Source: Pseudomonas sp. DG56-2
GTDB lineage: Bacteria; Pseudomonadota; Gammaproteobacteria; Pseudomonadales; Pseudomonadaceae
Direction of reading: 5' to 3'
Length of the DNA stretch: 64,000 bases
NCBI RefSeq assembly: GCF_004803755.1
Contig: NZ_CP032311.1
Coordinates: 3,364,501 to 3,428,500, forward strand
Shown here: positions 36,562-45,633 of the stretch, piece after piece
Position numbering within the stretch: position 1 is the stretch's first letter
How the letters are laid out: each line of letters begins with the position of its first letter
Position numbers and translations under genes: made by a program
The notes under the pieces: generated by a model
What the model was told of the DNA's origin: nothing
Seen by the model: the letters and a program-made list of their open reading frames with translations, nothing else
Databases searched by the model: none

Positions 36562-37125
36562 TTAGATCTTGCCGACCAGGTCCAGCGATGGCGCCAGGGT
36601 AGCTTCGCCTTCTTTCCACTTGGCCGGGCAGACTTCGCCTGGGTGGGCAGCGACGTACTGGGCAGCCTTGATCTTGCGCAGCAGTTCGCTGGCATCACGG
36701 CCTACACCGCCATCGTTCAGTTCAACGATTTTGATCTGACCTTCCGGGTTGATCACGAAGGTGCCACGGTCAGCGATACCGGCTTCTTCGATCAGCACGT
36801 CAAAGTTGCGCGAGATGACGTGGGTAGGGTCACCGATCAGCGGGTACTGGATCTTGCCAATGGTTTCCGAGGTGTCGTGCCAGGCTTTGTGGGTGAAGTG
36901 GGTGTCGGTGGACACACCGTAGATTTCCACGCCCAGGTCTTTGAATTCGGCGTAGTTATCGGCCAGGTCGCCCAGCTCGGTAGGGCAGACGAAAGTGAAG
37001 TCAGCCGGGTAGAAGAACACCACGGACCATTTGCCCTTGAGGTCGGCTTCAGACACTTCGACGAACTTGCCCTGGTGGTAAGCAGTGGCTTTGAACGGTT
37101 TTACCTGGCTATTGATAATAGGCAT
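36562..37125 (-). CDS. ahpC: Alkyl hydroperoxide reductase subunit C (2-Cys peroxiredoxin)
   Basis: A 187-residue typical 2-Cys peroxiredoxin that reduces H2O2, organic peroxides and peroxynitrite. The peroxidatic Cys47 lies in [12 protein letters not shown] and the resolving Cys166 in GEVCPAKW; the GGVG and YF-like features of bacterial AhpC are present in part ([14 protein letters not shown]). Start ATG at 37125 with AAGGAG upstream. The expected regulator is OxyR; a possible half-site lies at 37218. Confidence 0.96.
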   Translation of the reverse strand: MPIINSQVKPFKATAYHQGKFVEVSEADLKGKWSVVFFYPADFTFVCPTELGDLADNYAEFKDLGVEIYGVSTDTHFTHKAWHDTSETIGKIQYPLIGDPTHVISRNFDVLIEEAGIADRGTFVINPEGQIKIVELNDGGVGRDASELLRKIKAAQYVAAHPGEVCPAKWKEGEATLAPSLDLVGKI

Positions 37126-37217
37126 AAGTGACTCTCCTTCAGGGGGTTGAAAAAACTGATGGAAGAATCGTAGCCAATACACTCACTCAATGCTCATTGG
37201 TAAACCTCATGTTGGTG

Positions 37218-37232
37218 ATTGGTTTTGGCTAT
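37218..37232. promoter_or_regulatory. Possible OxyR half-site upstream of ahpC
   Basis: ATTG-N7-CTAT resembles half of the OxyR pattern ATAG-N7-CTAT with one mismatch, 93-107 bases before ahpC. The second half at the next turn is poor, so this is only suggestive. Confidence 0.3.
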
Positions 37233-37270
37233 AAGCGTGCGTCCCTATAGGTGAAAGGCGTCTTACCACA

Positions 37271-39799
37271 CTAGAGTAAGACACGATCGTCAGGAACACA
37301 CCTGGCGGTCAAAACTGAGGGACCATGGATCTTGGTTTGAGACTCAGGCAACTGGTAATTCACCGAACAGCGTTGCTGATTACCCCGCCCCCAACGCACT
37401 TGCAGGCTGCCCTGCGTCTCGATACCGCGTACATGCAAGCGGCTGCCCTGCCCGACCATCCCCAGTTCATCCCCGGCCTCATTGACCACGCTGGCGCCGA
37501 ATGGCAACGCACTGCCATCCGCCAGCCGTGCATCGATCAAAGCACTGCGTCCGCTGCGCGTTGGGAAGTAAAGCAAAGGGGCGGCGCCAGCACGCGGCAC
37601 AACCTGCTGACTACTGATCTGCAGTTCCACATCCTGCGAAGTGCCCTTGGGATCAAGTTCCACGGTGTTGAGGCTGTAGGGTGACAACTGTGGCAGTACG
37701 CCATATCCGCGCCGGTCGAGGCGCACCTGCGGCGCTTGCTTGAGCCGTGCGTGCTCCGCTCCGGGGGCGTGCACGATAGCAAAGCTTTCGCCTAACGACT
37801 GCGCCCCGGTCAACCCACCTGCGTGAGCGATGACTGCACCGCGAACACCCATGGAGACCTGCCGATAGTCGTTGTGCTGAAGCAACGAAGCACTGATTTC
37901 GGAGGCCGCGCCGCTGTATCGCAGGCTTGCATCCACACCCGCGGTGTTGCGTTGCTGGTCATGTGCCGTTGACAGGCCTAGACCATAGCTCCACTCGCTA
38001 TGCTCACCCGCCGTTGTCGTGAACCGCGTGGTGCTGCTGCTCTGTCCCTTGCCGACACCGTTCCAACTGCTGTTCAACGAGCTTCGCCTTTGGCGGCCAA
38101 GCGGCATACTCAGGGACAAGCCAAACTGATTGAGATGCCCGGTCGAAGCGGACTGCTCTCGGGAGGCGGTAATGCCGTAGCCCAGTGATCTGTAACGATT
38201 GAAATAGCCCACTGAATAGCTCAAATAACTACCTGCTTGCCCCGAATACTGCATACGCGTGGCCTGCAAGCTGAACCGACCACGTTGATCACCCAAGCCC
38301 TGGCTGACAGCAACACTTGCGCGCACGCTTGCCTGTTGATTAGGTAAATTGCCCACCCCATCACTCTGTCCACGGGCAAAGTCGTTAAAACCGTAATAAC
38401 CCGGGCGATTGCTGCTCAGACTGATGCTCAGATCAGTCATCGACGTCGCGATTACGTGTCGCCAATGGAGGCGAAGTGCTTCGCCACGGGCGGCCGGCTG
38501 CCCAGTCTGCTTTGCTCGCGAACCCAACAGGGTTAGTGCCAGTGCGCCGATCTGACTGTTGAATGTCGCCCCCATGGCGGCCGAATGGTAGCCATCGGCA
38601 CCCAGCACACCACCATGGACGCTCATGTGATTGCTCAGGCCCTGTTGCCAACTGCCTTGCAAATGCTCGGGCCCGACGTTGCCCAGGCCATCGCGCCAAC
38701 GCCCGAGGCTGAAGTCAAAACGACTGGCGCCTGGGCGCAGGGCCAACGGCGCAGCCTGATAAGGGACGGTATAGATACGCTGGTTACCATCGGCTTCCCT
38801 GATTGTCACTTCCAGGTCATCACTGTAGCCATTGGCATACAGATCGTTGATTTCGAACGGTCCTGGCTGAACTGTCGACTCATGCACAACAACACCTCGC
38901 TGACGTATGGTCAGCAGCGCCGTAGTGTAGGCAATGCCACTGACCGTCGGTGCAAAGCCACGTTGCGAAGCTGGTAGCATGCGTTCGTCGCTACCCAGCC
39001 CAAGTCCCAGGTAGGCAATGCTGTCGAAGACTTCACCTCGGCTGAAAGCCTCACCCAGTGTCAACTGCGCCTTCCACATCGGCACATCACGTTGCACATA
39101 GGTGGCAACCGGTTGGTAGCGCTGTTCCACACCCTCGCCCGCCTGCACGTTACCTTCATGGCGCCAATACCAGGCGCCGGTATTAACACCGCTGCGCAGG
39201 CCCAGAAAGGACTGGTTCCAATGCTGACTATCTGCCCTGCTCTGCTGGCTGAACTGGTTCAAGCGGTAATCGACGAACGCTGCTTGCGTACCGCTGCTCC
39301 ACTGCTGCGCAGGCAAGTAGTCACGCGCATCGGACAACAATGCCAGTTGGGCGATCTGCAGGTTAAGTCGTAACGCGGAGTAGTCCAGATGCTCGCTGGC
39401 CTGTAACCCCAGCGCAGACAAGGGTACGCAACTGGCGTTTGCACGCAGTTGCGCTTGTGCAGATGGCGCCAGCCGGGATTGATCGATTGCCAACGCTTCG
39501 AGCAAGGTAGCACTGTAACAAGGTTGGGCTTGGTGACCGTCGCCCTGAAGGCGCAATGAAACCGGCCAGCGCCCGCTCCAGTTCTCATTGATCACGACAT
39601 CCAGTAGTTGCTCACCCTCGGGTACGGCGTCAGCCTGTTGGAAACGGCTCACATCGGCCACCGGACCACCCTCGCCTTGCAGGAAGCGGGGATCGAACTC
39701 CAGTGCCAGCGCCTGCGCCGCACTGACCGCCAGCCCCATGCCCAGGCAACATAGCGCCTGGACCCGTCGCCATGGGCGACCGGTGCAAGATCTGTTCAT
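37271..39799 (-). CDS. Fimbrial outer-membrane usher
   Basis: An 842-residue FimD/PapC-type usher. A signal peptide (to about residue 33) is followed by the N-terminal chaperone-binding domain (LEFDPRFLQGEG, GPVADVSRFQQADAVPEGEQLLDVVIN), the 24-strand barrel with plug (GPFEINDLYANGYSDDLEVTIREADGNQRIYTVPY) and the C-terminal domains (LPFGASVVNEAGDELGMVGQGSRLHVRG). It secretes and assembles chaperone-bound subunits. It is third in the operon pilin-chaperone-usher. The barrel includes the usual YGITASREQ-type beta strands; the length is normal. Confidence 0.93.
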   Translation of the reverse strand: MNRSCTGRPWRRVQALCCLGMGLAVSAAQALALEFDPRFLQGEGGPVADVSRFQQADAVPEGEQLLDVVINENWSGRWPVSLRLQGDGHQAQPCYSATLLEALAIDQSRLAPSAQAQLRANASCVPLSALGLQASEHLDYSALRLNLQIAQLALLSDARDYLPAQQWSSGTQAAFVDYRLNQFSQQSRADSQHWNQSFLGLRSGVNTGAWYWRHEGNVQAGEGVEQRYQPVATYVQRDVPMWKAQLTLGEAFSRGEVFDSIAYLGLGLGSDERMLPASQRGFAPTVSGIAYTTALLTIRQRGVVVHESTVQPGPFEINDLYANGYSDDLEVTIREADGNQRIYTVPYQAAPLALRPGASRFDFSLGRWRDGLGNVGPEHLQGSWQQGLSNHMSVHGGVLGADGYHSAAMGATFNSQIGALALTLLGSRAKQTGQPAARGEALRLHWRHVIATSMTDLSISLSSNRPGYYGFNDFARGQSDGVGNLPNQQASVRASVAVSQGLGDQRGRFSLQATRMQYSGQAGSYLSYSVGYFNRYRSLGYGITASREQSASTGHLNQFGLSLSMPLGRQRRSSLNSSWNGVGKGQSSSTTRFTTTAGEHSEWSYGLGLSTAHDQQRNTAGVDASLRYSGAASEISASLLQHNDYRQVSMGVRGAVIAHAGGLTGAQSLGESFAIVHAPGAEHARLKQAPQVRLDRRGYGVLPQLSPYSLNTVELDPKGTSQDVELQISSQQVVPRAGAAPLLYFPTRSGRSALIDARLADGSALPFGASVVNEAGDELGMVGQGSRLHVRGIETQGSLQVRWGRGNQQRCSVNYQLPESQTKIHGPSVLTARCVPDDRVLL

Positions 39800-39819
39800 G
39801 GTTATTGCCCCCAGTGCAC

Positions 39820-40560
39820 TCAGTGCCTGGGCACCACTTCGGCTGGCGTGCGGGCAGGCAGCACCGTGCCGTAATCGTTGACACTGGCGAAGTGCACCGC
39901 CGCCATCGCAGCCTGGACACTCATCAGGCCTTTCACTGCGAATAGCTGGGCCGACAACGGCGCGATATGGCTGCTGATTACCGGATACTGACGACCGTCG
40001 ACATGCACTGACAACTCACTGAGGTTGACGTAAAAGTGGCTCGGGTTATGGGCTTCGAGCATCCAGCCCTCAGCGCTGCGCAGCAAACGCCAGCTCACCG
40101 ATTGCGCCGCTAGTTGAGCATTGCCTGCAAGCCCTTGGGGGCGATAGAGCAGCTTGATACGAGAACGCACGGCCAGTTGCAACGCGTTACCCTGGCCCTT
40201 AGGGGGAATGTCCAACACGTTAAGCCAGTAAAGGCTCTCGCGGTCAGAGGCAAATTCATGTTCGCTCTGGAACAGCCGTAGCGTCTGCCCCTTGCCGGGA
40301 TCGAGCCGGAACAACCCTGGCGTCAGACTGAATGGCACGTTCAGTTGCTCCACCGGCACATCTGCTTGTCCGTCATCGACCCACGCTTGCACTAACGAGG
40401 GATGCTGGCCTTTGTTGCTGAGGCTGACGGTAACCTCCCCAGCATCGGCCGGATAAATCACCCGGGTGGTGGCAATCACCACGTTTGCATTGACCGCCCC
40501 GCTGAACACGCAGGCAGCCAGCAGCCACCCGCGCCACATTGGCAGGCAAAATCCTTTCAT
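39820..40560 (-). CDS. Periplasmic fimbrial chaperone
   Basis: A 246-residue FimC/PapD-like chaperone with signal peptide (cleavage after VNA). Two immunoglobulin-like domains are evident: VVIATTRVIYPADAGEVTVSLSNKGQHPSLVQAWVDDG, FRLDPGKGQTLRLF and ESLYWLNVLDIPPK, with the conserved Arg and the RIKLLYRP strand. It donates a strand to fold pilins and hands them to the usher 20 bases downstream. Start ATG at 40560 after AGGAAA. It is preceded by the pilin gene. Confidence 0.92.
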   Translation of the reverse strand: MKGFCLPMWRGWLLAACVFSGAVNANVVIATTRVIYPADAGEVTVSLSNKGQHPSLVQAWVDDGQADVPVEQLNVPFSLTPGLFRLDPGKGQTLRLFQSEHEFASDRESLYWLNVLDIPPKGQGNALQLAVRSRIKLLYRPQGLAGNAQLAAQSVSWRLLRSAEGWMLEAHNPSHFYVNLSELSVHVDGRQYPVISSHIAPLSAQLFAVKGLMSVQAAMAAVHFASVNDYGTVLPARTPAEVVPRH

Positions 40561-40623
40561 AGAGGTTTCCTGAAGCAACAAAGGCAGAAGAAGGCAGCCC
40601 GATTGAGGGCTGCCTCGGCGCAA

Positions 40624-41151
40624 TTACGGGTACACCAGGGTGTATTGCACGCGAGTGTTTACCGGCCCTGGAGTCGTGCCACCCAAGGAGTAGTACTCGG
40701 CGTAATAGTTGAGCACCGCCCGGCCGCTGACAATATCGACGACCTGGGAGTTCTGGTTGCCTTGGGCGCCTGCCAGATCCATCACTGCTTTATTGCCATT
40801 GCGCAATTGAACCTCGACATTGGTGCTGCCACTGGCATCAACAATCAACCGCCCTTGCGGGCTGATGGTTGGACCGGGTTCAAAATAGGTAGAGACGCGA
40901 TTCAGGCCAGGAGAGCAGTTGGTCAGCCTCAAGTTGAACGGCGTTTCGCCGGCAACCTGACCAGGATTGATCAGCAGACTGGCAGCCACAGGCGGCAAGG
41001 TCACGGCGACATCACTGCTCCCGCCATTGACCAGACAGGTGCCGGCCAGAACGCTACCGCTGAAACTCATCTGACCATTGGCTTGAGCCAGCCCAGCCCC
41101 AAAGAGAAGGCAGCAGCTCGCGGCGAGAAGGGATTTTTTTGAAGGTTTCAT
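40624..41151 (-). CDS. Major fimbrial subunit (type 1-like pilin)
   Basis: About 175 residues. Signal peptide (MKPSKKSLLAASCCLLFGAGLAQA), then a chaperone-usher pilin: FSGSVLAGTCLVNG and LRLTNCSPG give the two conserved cysteines, and the C-terminal VQYTLVYP is the donor-strand-binding beta-zipper. The ATG at 41151 fits the signal peptide; a GTG at 41163 is an alternative. First gene of pilin-chaperone-usher. No tip adhesin or minor pilin gene follows, so this single subunit may form the whole fibre or an adhesin may be encoded elsewhere. Confidence 0.9.
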   Translation of the reverse strand: MKPSKKSLLAASCCLLFGAGLAQANGQMSFSGSVLAGTCLVNGGSSDVAVTLPPVAASLLINPGQVAGETPFNLRLTNCSPGLNRVSTYFEPGPTISPQGRLIVDASGSTNVEVQLRNGNKAVMDLAGAQGNQNSQVVDIVSGRAVLNYYAEYYSLGGTTPGPVNTRVQYTLVYP

Positions 41152-41343
41152 AGTGACATTCACTTGAGAAATGATTGGGACAATCAGGCCTCACCTGACT
41201 GGACGCTGGATTGCAGCGCCCGGCCAGTATCTGGAATGTCCCTATCGGCGAATGTCAGCTGCGGTCAACCGAGCCAACCGCTTTCGTCACGCTAAAAGTA
41301 GGAAACCGCACGTTCACTTCGCGCGTAAACACGCAGTCTCGCC

Positions 41344-42702
41344 TTAACGCGATACGGGTGTACGCAGTGTCACGAACTCTTCGGCAGCCGTCGGATGCAC
41401 CCCGATGGTTTCGTCGAACTGCTGCTTGGTTGCCCCCGCCTTGAGCGCAATGCCCAGACCTTGAATGATCTCGCCAGCCTCCGGACCGACCATATGGCAC
41501 CCCAATACACGGTCGGTATCGGCATCGACCACGAGCTTCATCAGGGTCTTCTCCTGAATATCGGTCAAGGTCAGCTTCATCGGCCGGAAGCGGCTCTCAA
41601 ATACCTGCACGTTGTGCCCTTGCTCCAACGCCTGCTCTTCAGTCAGGCCGACGGTACCGATAGGCGGCTGGCTGAACACGGCGGTCGGAATGTTCTGGTA
41701 GTCCACCGGACGGTATTGCTCGGGCTTGAACAAACGTCGGACCACCGCCATGCCTTCGGCCAGCGCCACGGGCGTCAGTTGCACCCGACCAATCACATCA
41801 CCAATGGCCAGAATCGACGGTTCGGTGGTCTGGTACAAATCATCCACGCGAATGAAACCACGAGAATCCAGCTCCACGCCGGTGTTTTCCAGGCCCAGGT
41901 TATCGAGCATCGGGCGTCGACCCGTGGCGTAGAAAACGCAGTCTGCAACGTGCTCGCTACCGTCTTTGAGTGTGGCCTTGAGGCTACCGTCATCCTGGCG
42001 TTCGATGCGCTGGATATCGCTGTTGAACTGCAGCTCCATGCCGCGTTTTTCCAGCTCTTCTTTCAGGTGCGTGCGCACGGCGCCATCGAAGCCGCGCAAG
42101 AACATGTCACCACGATAAAGCAGGGTGGTTTTCGCGCCCAACCCCTGGAAGATTCCGGCAAATTCCACAGCGATATAGCCACCGCCAACGACCAGAACAC
42201 GCTTGGGCAACTCTTTGAGGAAGAAGGCTTCGTTGGAACTGATCGCCAGCTCTTTGCCGGGGATATCCGGAATCTGTGGCCAGCCGCCAGTAGCAACGAG
42301 GATGTGTTCGGCGGTGTAGCGCTGACCGTCGACTTCCACTGTGTGGGCGTCGGCAAGCTTGGCGTGGCCTTCGAGCAAGGTAACGCCACTGTTGACCAAC
42401 AAGTTGCGGTAGATACCGTTGAGTCGTTCGATTTCACGGTTTTTGTTGGCGATCAACTGGCCCCAGTCGAACTGAGCGTCCTCAAGTGACCAGCCAAAAC
42501 CTGCGGCCTGCTCGAAGTCATCGGAAAAGTGTGCACCGTAGACCAGCAGCTTTTTCGGCACACAGCCGACGTTGACACAGGTGCCGCCCAGGTAACGGCT
42601 TTCGGCAACCGCCACCTTTTTACCGAAACCGGCAGCGAATCGCGCAGCACGCACACCACCGGACCCGGCACCAATCACAAACAGATCAAAATCGTAGGAC
42701 AT
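41344..42702 (-). CDS. gor: Glutathione-disulfide reductase
   Basis: A 452-residue FAD/NADPH enzyme that keeps glutathione reduced. [14 protein letters not shown] binds FAD, the redox pair Cys42/Cys47 lies in [30 protein letters not shown] is the NADPH site, [13 protein letters not shown] is the second FAD motif and [13 protein letters not shown] carries the catalytic His-Glu of the dimer interface. ATG at 42702 begins [11 protein letters not shown]. Gor is encoded next to galU, the order usual in Pseudomonas. Confidence 0.96.
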   Translation of the reverse strand: MSYDFDLFVIGAGSGGVRAARFAAGFGKKVAVAESRYLGGTCVNVGCVPKKLLVYGAHFSDDFEQAAGFGWSLEDAQFDWGQLIANKNREIERLNGIYRNLLVNSGVTLLEGHAKLADAHTVEVDGQRYTAEHILVATGGWPQIPDIPGKELAISSNEAFFLKELPKRVLVVGGGYIAVEFAGIFQGLGAKTTLLYRGDMFLRGFDGAVRTHLKEELEKRGMELQFNSDIQRIERQDDGSLKATLKDGSEHVADCVFYATGRRPMLDNLGLENTGVELDSRGFIRVDDLYQTTEPSILAIGDVIGRVQLTPVALAEGMAVVRRLFKPEQYRPVDYQNIPTAVFSQPPIGTVGLTEEQALEQGHNVQVFESRFRPMKLTLTDIQEKTLMKLVVDADTDRVLGCHMVGPEAGEIIQGLGIALKAGATKQQFDETIGVHPTAAEEFVTLRTPVSR

Positions 42703-42713
42703 ATCGACGCTCT

Positions 42714-42796
42714 CAAGTTGCAAGTTTCAAGCTACCAGCTACAAGAAAAAGCCGTATGCGATCCACTTGCAACGTGTAGCTTGCCGCTTGAAGCTA
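42714..42796. repeat. Imperfect CTTGCAAGTTTCAAGCT-type intergenic repeats
   Basis: The gor-galU gap is made of near-repeats built from CAAGTTGCAAG, TTTCAAGCTACCAGCTAC, CACTTGCAACGTGTAGCTTG and CCGCTTGAAGCT, on both strands. Stacks of such TTGCAGCTTGAAGC units occur in many Pseudomonas intergenic regions and can form cruciform RNA. No coding capacity is evident. Confidence 0.55.
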
Positions 42797-42797
42797 T

Positions 42798-43637
42798 TTA
42801 GTAGGCCTTACCGGTCTTGTAGAAGTTTTCGAAGCAGAAGTTGGTGGCATCGATGTAGCCTTCGGCGCCGCCACAGTCAAAACGCTTGCCTTTAAATTTG
42901 TAGGCAATGACGCAGCCGTTCTGCGCCTGCTTCATCAAGGCGTCGGTGATCTGGATCTCACCGCCTTTGCCTGGCTCGGTTTCTTCGATCAGCTTGAAGA
43001 TGTCCGGGGTCAGGATGTAGCGACCGATGATTGCCAAGTTCGATGGCGCATCTTCCGGCGCAGGCTTCTCGACCATGCTGTTCACCCGGTAAATGTCGTC
43101 ACGGATCATTTCACCAGAGATCACACCGTACTTGTTGGTCTCTTGAGGATCGACTTCCTGAATGGCGACGATCGAGCAACGGAATTGGTTGTACAGCTTG
43201 ACCATCTGTTGCAGCACGCCATCACCTTCAAGGTTGACGCACAGGTCGTCCGCCAGCACGACGGCGAAGGGCTCGTCGCCGATCAGAGGGCGGCCGGTCA
43301 GGATTGCGTGGCCCAAGCCTTTCATTTCGGTCTGACGGGTGTAGGAGAACGAACACTCGTCGAGCAGACGACGGATGCCGACCAGGTATTTTTCCTTGTC
43401 GGTGCCTTTGATCTGGTTTTCCAGCTCGTAACTGATGTCGAAGTGGTCTTCCAGCGCCCGCTTGCCACGACCTGTAACGATGGAGATCTCGGTCAGACCC
43501 GCTTCTAGCGCTTCTTCAACGCCGTACTGGATCAGTGGCTTGTTTACCACCGGCAGCATTTCCTTGGGCATGGCTTTGGTAGCAGGCAGGAAGCGAGTGC
43601 CGTAACCGGCTGCCGGGAACAAGCATTTCTTGATCAT
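42798..43637 (-). CDS. galU: UTP-glucose-1-phosphate uridylyltransferase
   Basis: A 279-residue enzyme that makes UDP-glucose from UTP and glucose 1-phosphate for LPS, exopolysaccharide and trehalose. The nucleotide-binding GYGTRFLPATKAMPKEMLPVVNKPLIQY, the GLGHAILTGRPLIGDEPFAVVLADD segment with the metal Asp, and CGGAEGYIDATNF are all present. The length and start MIKKCLFPAAG match Pseudomonas GalU. Confidence 0.96.
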   Translation of the reverse strand: MIKKCLFPAAGYGTRFLPATKAMPKEMLPVVNKPLIQYGVEEALEAGLTEISIVTGRGKRALEDHFDISYELENQIKGTDKEKYLVGIRRLLDECSFSYTRQTEMKGLGHAILTGRPLIGDEPFAVVLADDLCVNLEGDGVLQQMVKLYNQFRCSIVAIQEVDPQETNKYGVISGEMIRDDIYRVNSMVEKPAPEDAPSNLAIIGRYILTPDIFKLIEETEPGKGGEIQITDALMKQAQNGCVIAYKFKGKRFDCGGAEGYIDATNFCFENFYKTGKAY

Positions 43638-43787
43638 ATACGTCCTTAACAGGGGCTTTGCGTACGAAATTCGGCGCAGTCTAATCAGGCGGCAGTCACC
43701 TTACAATGCCCCGCCACTACTGGCCGATGCCATGATAGAGAAATCCTAGTGTAGATAGTTCCCATCGAAGGTAAATATTGCGCTGCT

Positions 43788-43810
43788 CGCAGGCTGCAAT
43801 ACAGCCTGCG
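43788..43810. terminator. Hairpin after tsdA
   Basis: CGCAGGCTG-CAATA-CAGCCTGCG is a perfect 9-base stem 14 bases beyond the tsdA stop. On the minus strand no long U tract follows, so intrinsic termination is possible but not sure. Confidence 0.5.
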
Positions 43811-43823
43811 AAAGCGAGTTTTC

Positions 43824-44735
43824 CTAGAGGACGCCCTTACCGATCAGCACCCCTTCAACCTTTTGCCCGTAGAGATTGACCCCGTCGTTGGCGTGATACT
43901 TGACGCGGGTTTTCTCGATCGAGCCGTCCACCAGACGTGGATCCTGAGGGCGTTCGTGGCGGTTGATATAGGCTGCAACATCCCAGGCCTGCTGGTCACT
44001 CAGGCTGCCGGGCTTGCCCAGGGGCATGTTGTACTTGATAAACGAGGCCGCAGTATTGATCCTATGCATGCCTGCGCCCCAATTGTAGGAATCTTTTCCC
44101 CAAAGTGGTGGCATCACGTAGTCCGAGGCAACCTTTTGCCCCTGGCCGTCAGGGCCATGACAAATAGCACACTGCTGTTGATAGACCTGCTCTCCGCGCT
44201 TGAAGTCATACCCCTGCGCCGGCTGCGCCACCTCTGGATAGCCGCGCCCCGGGGTTTCCACCGCAATCGGCGCTTTGCTCGCCAACCAGTAGGCATACAC
44301 CGACAACGCTGTCATTTCCGCGCTGTCAGCTGCAGGTGGCGTGCCGTTCATGCTGAACTGGAAGCAGCCCTGAATGCGTTCGGCGAAGGTGTTGACCTTG
44401 TCGTTTTTCTTGCGATAAGCCGGGTACATCGGGTACGCGCCCCAGAGCGGGGCCGAATTACCAAGACGGCCTTGATCGAGGTGACAGTTGCTGCAGTTGA
44501 GGCCGTTGCCAACTTTATCCGGCAGCAGCCGCTTGGTATCGACGAACAGGGCATGCCCTTGGCGGACCATGGTGCCGAACGCGTTGTCTGGCAGTTCGCT
44601 TTCGGCAGGCGGGGTAAAGCCTGGGGCAGCACTCGCCGCAGGCACCTTGATCTGCGACTGGTCGTCCATGGCAAACGGTGCGGCGTGAGCGCTGCCCACT
44701 GCCAGCGCCAGGGCGCAAAACATCAACGGCTTCAT
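43824..44735 (-). CDS. tsdA: Thiosulfate dehydrogenase (diheme cytochrome c)
   Basis: A 303-residue periplasmic protein (signal peptide cut after AHA). It has two haem c sites, CSNCH at 81-85 and CAICH at 189-193. The segment AERIQGCFQFSMNGTPP is the TsdA family mark: its Cys124 corresponds to the axial cysteine ligand of the active-site haem. TsdA couples two thiosulfates into tetrathionate, or runs in reverse in some species. The neighbour tsdB overlaps by four bases, as in the tsdBA operon of P. stutzeri. Other diheme functions are less likely given the GCF...SMNG motif. Confidence 0.88.
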   Translation of the reverse strand: MKPLMFCALALAVGSAHAAPFAMDDQSQIKVPAASAAPGFTPPAESELPDNAFGTMVRQGHALFVDTKRLLPDKVGNGLNCSNCHLDQGRLGNSAPLWGAYPMYPAYRKKNDKVNTFAERIQGCFQFSMNGTPPAADSAEMTALSVYAYWLASKAPIAVETPGRGYPEVAQPAQGYDFKRGEQVYQQQCAICHGPDGQGQKVASDYVMPPLWGKDSYNWGAGMHRINTAASFIKYNMPLGKPGSLSDQQAWDVAAYINRHERPQDPRLVDGSIEKTRVKYHANDGVNLYGQKVEGVLIGKGVL

Positions 44736-45382
44736 GGTTTCACCTCCTGGCTGGCCGGATTGGCAAAATACTCGGCTACCGCCTTCACCTCTTCTTCGCT
44801 CATAGCCTTGGCTACGCCAACCATCAGTTGGTTCGGGTCGTTGCTGCGGCTGCCATCGCGCCAGGCATTAAGCTGCGCCACCAGATAGGCAGCAGGTTGC
44901 TGCGCCAAGGGCGGAAAATGCTCGCCCACGCCGACACCCCCTGGCCCGTGACATTGCACGCAGCCTGGAATCTTGCGGCTCCAATCACCATACAAGGCGA
45001 GCTTCTGGGTGGCATCGATCGCCATCTGCTGCCTGCCAGGACCTGCCACGACATCGCTGGGCATGGCCGCCAAGGTTGTGGTCACCGCCTGGATTTCCTC
45101 ATCGCTGAGGGCTTTGGCCAGAGGCTCCATGATCGGGTTCTTGCGACTGCCATCACGAAAATCGTGCAGCTGTTTGCTCAGGTAGGTGGCTGGCAAACCT
45201 GCCAATCGTGGGAAACCAGCGGCCGCCATACCCTTGCCATCTACCCCATGGCACCCCAGGCAGGCCATGGCGGCGGGGTTCTGCCCACCTTGGCTGAAAA
45301 CTTTTTGGCCGTCGGCGGCCTGGGCTGCAGTCACGGAAAACAGCAGCAGGCTACTCATCAGGATTCGATCCAGTGGGATCAT
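44732..45382 (-). CDS. tsdB: Diheme cytochrome c4-type electron acceptor TsdB
   Basis: A 216-residue exported cytochrome (signal peptide cut after AQA). It has two c4-like halves, each with a haem site: CLGCHGVDGKGMAAAGFPRLAGLPATYLSKQL and CVQCHGPGGVGVGEHFPPLAQQPAAYLVAQL. TsdB takes electrons from TsdA and passes them to the respiratory chain. The ATG at 45382 has GGAG six bases upstream; the ATG at 45394 has none. ATGA overlap with tsdA. An inverted repeat upstream may be the operator. Confidence 0.88.
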   Translation of the reverse strand: MIPLDRILMSSLLLFSVTAAQAADGQKVFSQGGQNPAAMACLGCHGVDGKGMAAAGFPRLAGLPATYLSKQLHDFRDGSRKNPIMEPLAKALSDEEIQAVTTTLAAMPSDVVAGPGRQQMAIDATQKLALYGDWSRKIPGCVQCHGPGGVGVGEHFPPLAQQPAAYLVAQLNAWRDGSRSNDPNQLMVGVAKAMSEEEVKAVAEYFANPASQEVKP

Positions 45383-45410
45383 CACAGACTCCATTTTTTT
45401 GTTATAAGCT

Positions 45411-45433
45411 TAGGCTTATTATTCATAAGCCTA
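45411..45433. promoter_or_regulatory. Inverted repeat upstream of tsdBA
   Basis: TAGGCTTAT-TATTC-ATAAGCCTA is a perfect 9-base dyad, 29 bases before tsdB in AT-rich DNA. A further TAGGCCTA palindrome lies at 45441-45448. It looks like an operator for a dimeric regulator; the regulator is unknown. Confidence 0.55.
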
Positions 45434-45633
45434 TGAATAGTAGGCCTATCCACCCGCAGCAACAACGTTGAAGTCACGAGAAAGTGGCTAATCGCCAGAT
45501 GAATCGTTTTAGCCTCTATCGTGGACTCAAACTGAGCACCGCTCATCAGCCAATTCCGACCAACGCGTGGTAAACGGTCGAAACGCATCTGCCCCGGACG
45601 ACCATAGGTACATTCCTCCGCTGGAGCGTAACC

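Noticed and set aside
37218..37260. Full OxyR site upstream of ahpC
   Set aside because: Only the first half matches the four-element pattern; it is listed as a weak half-site.
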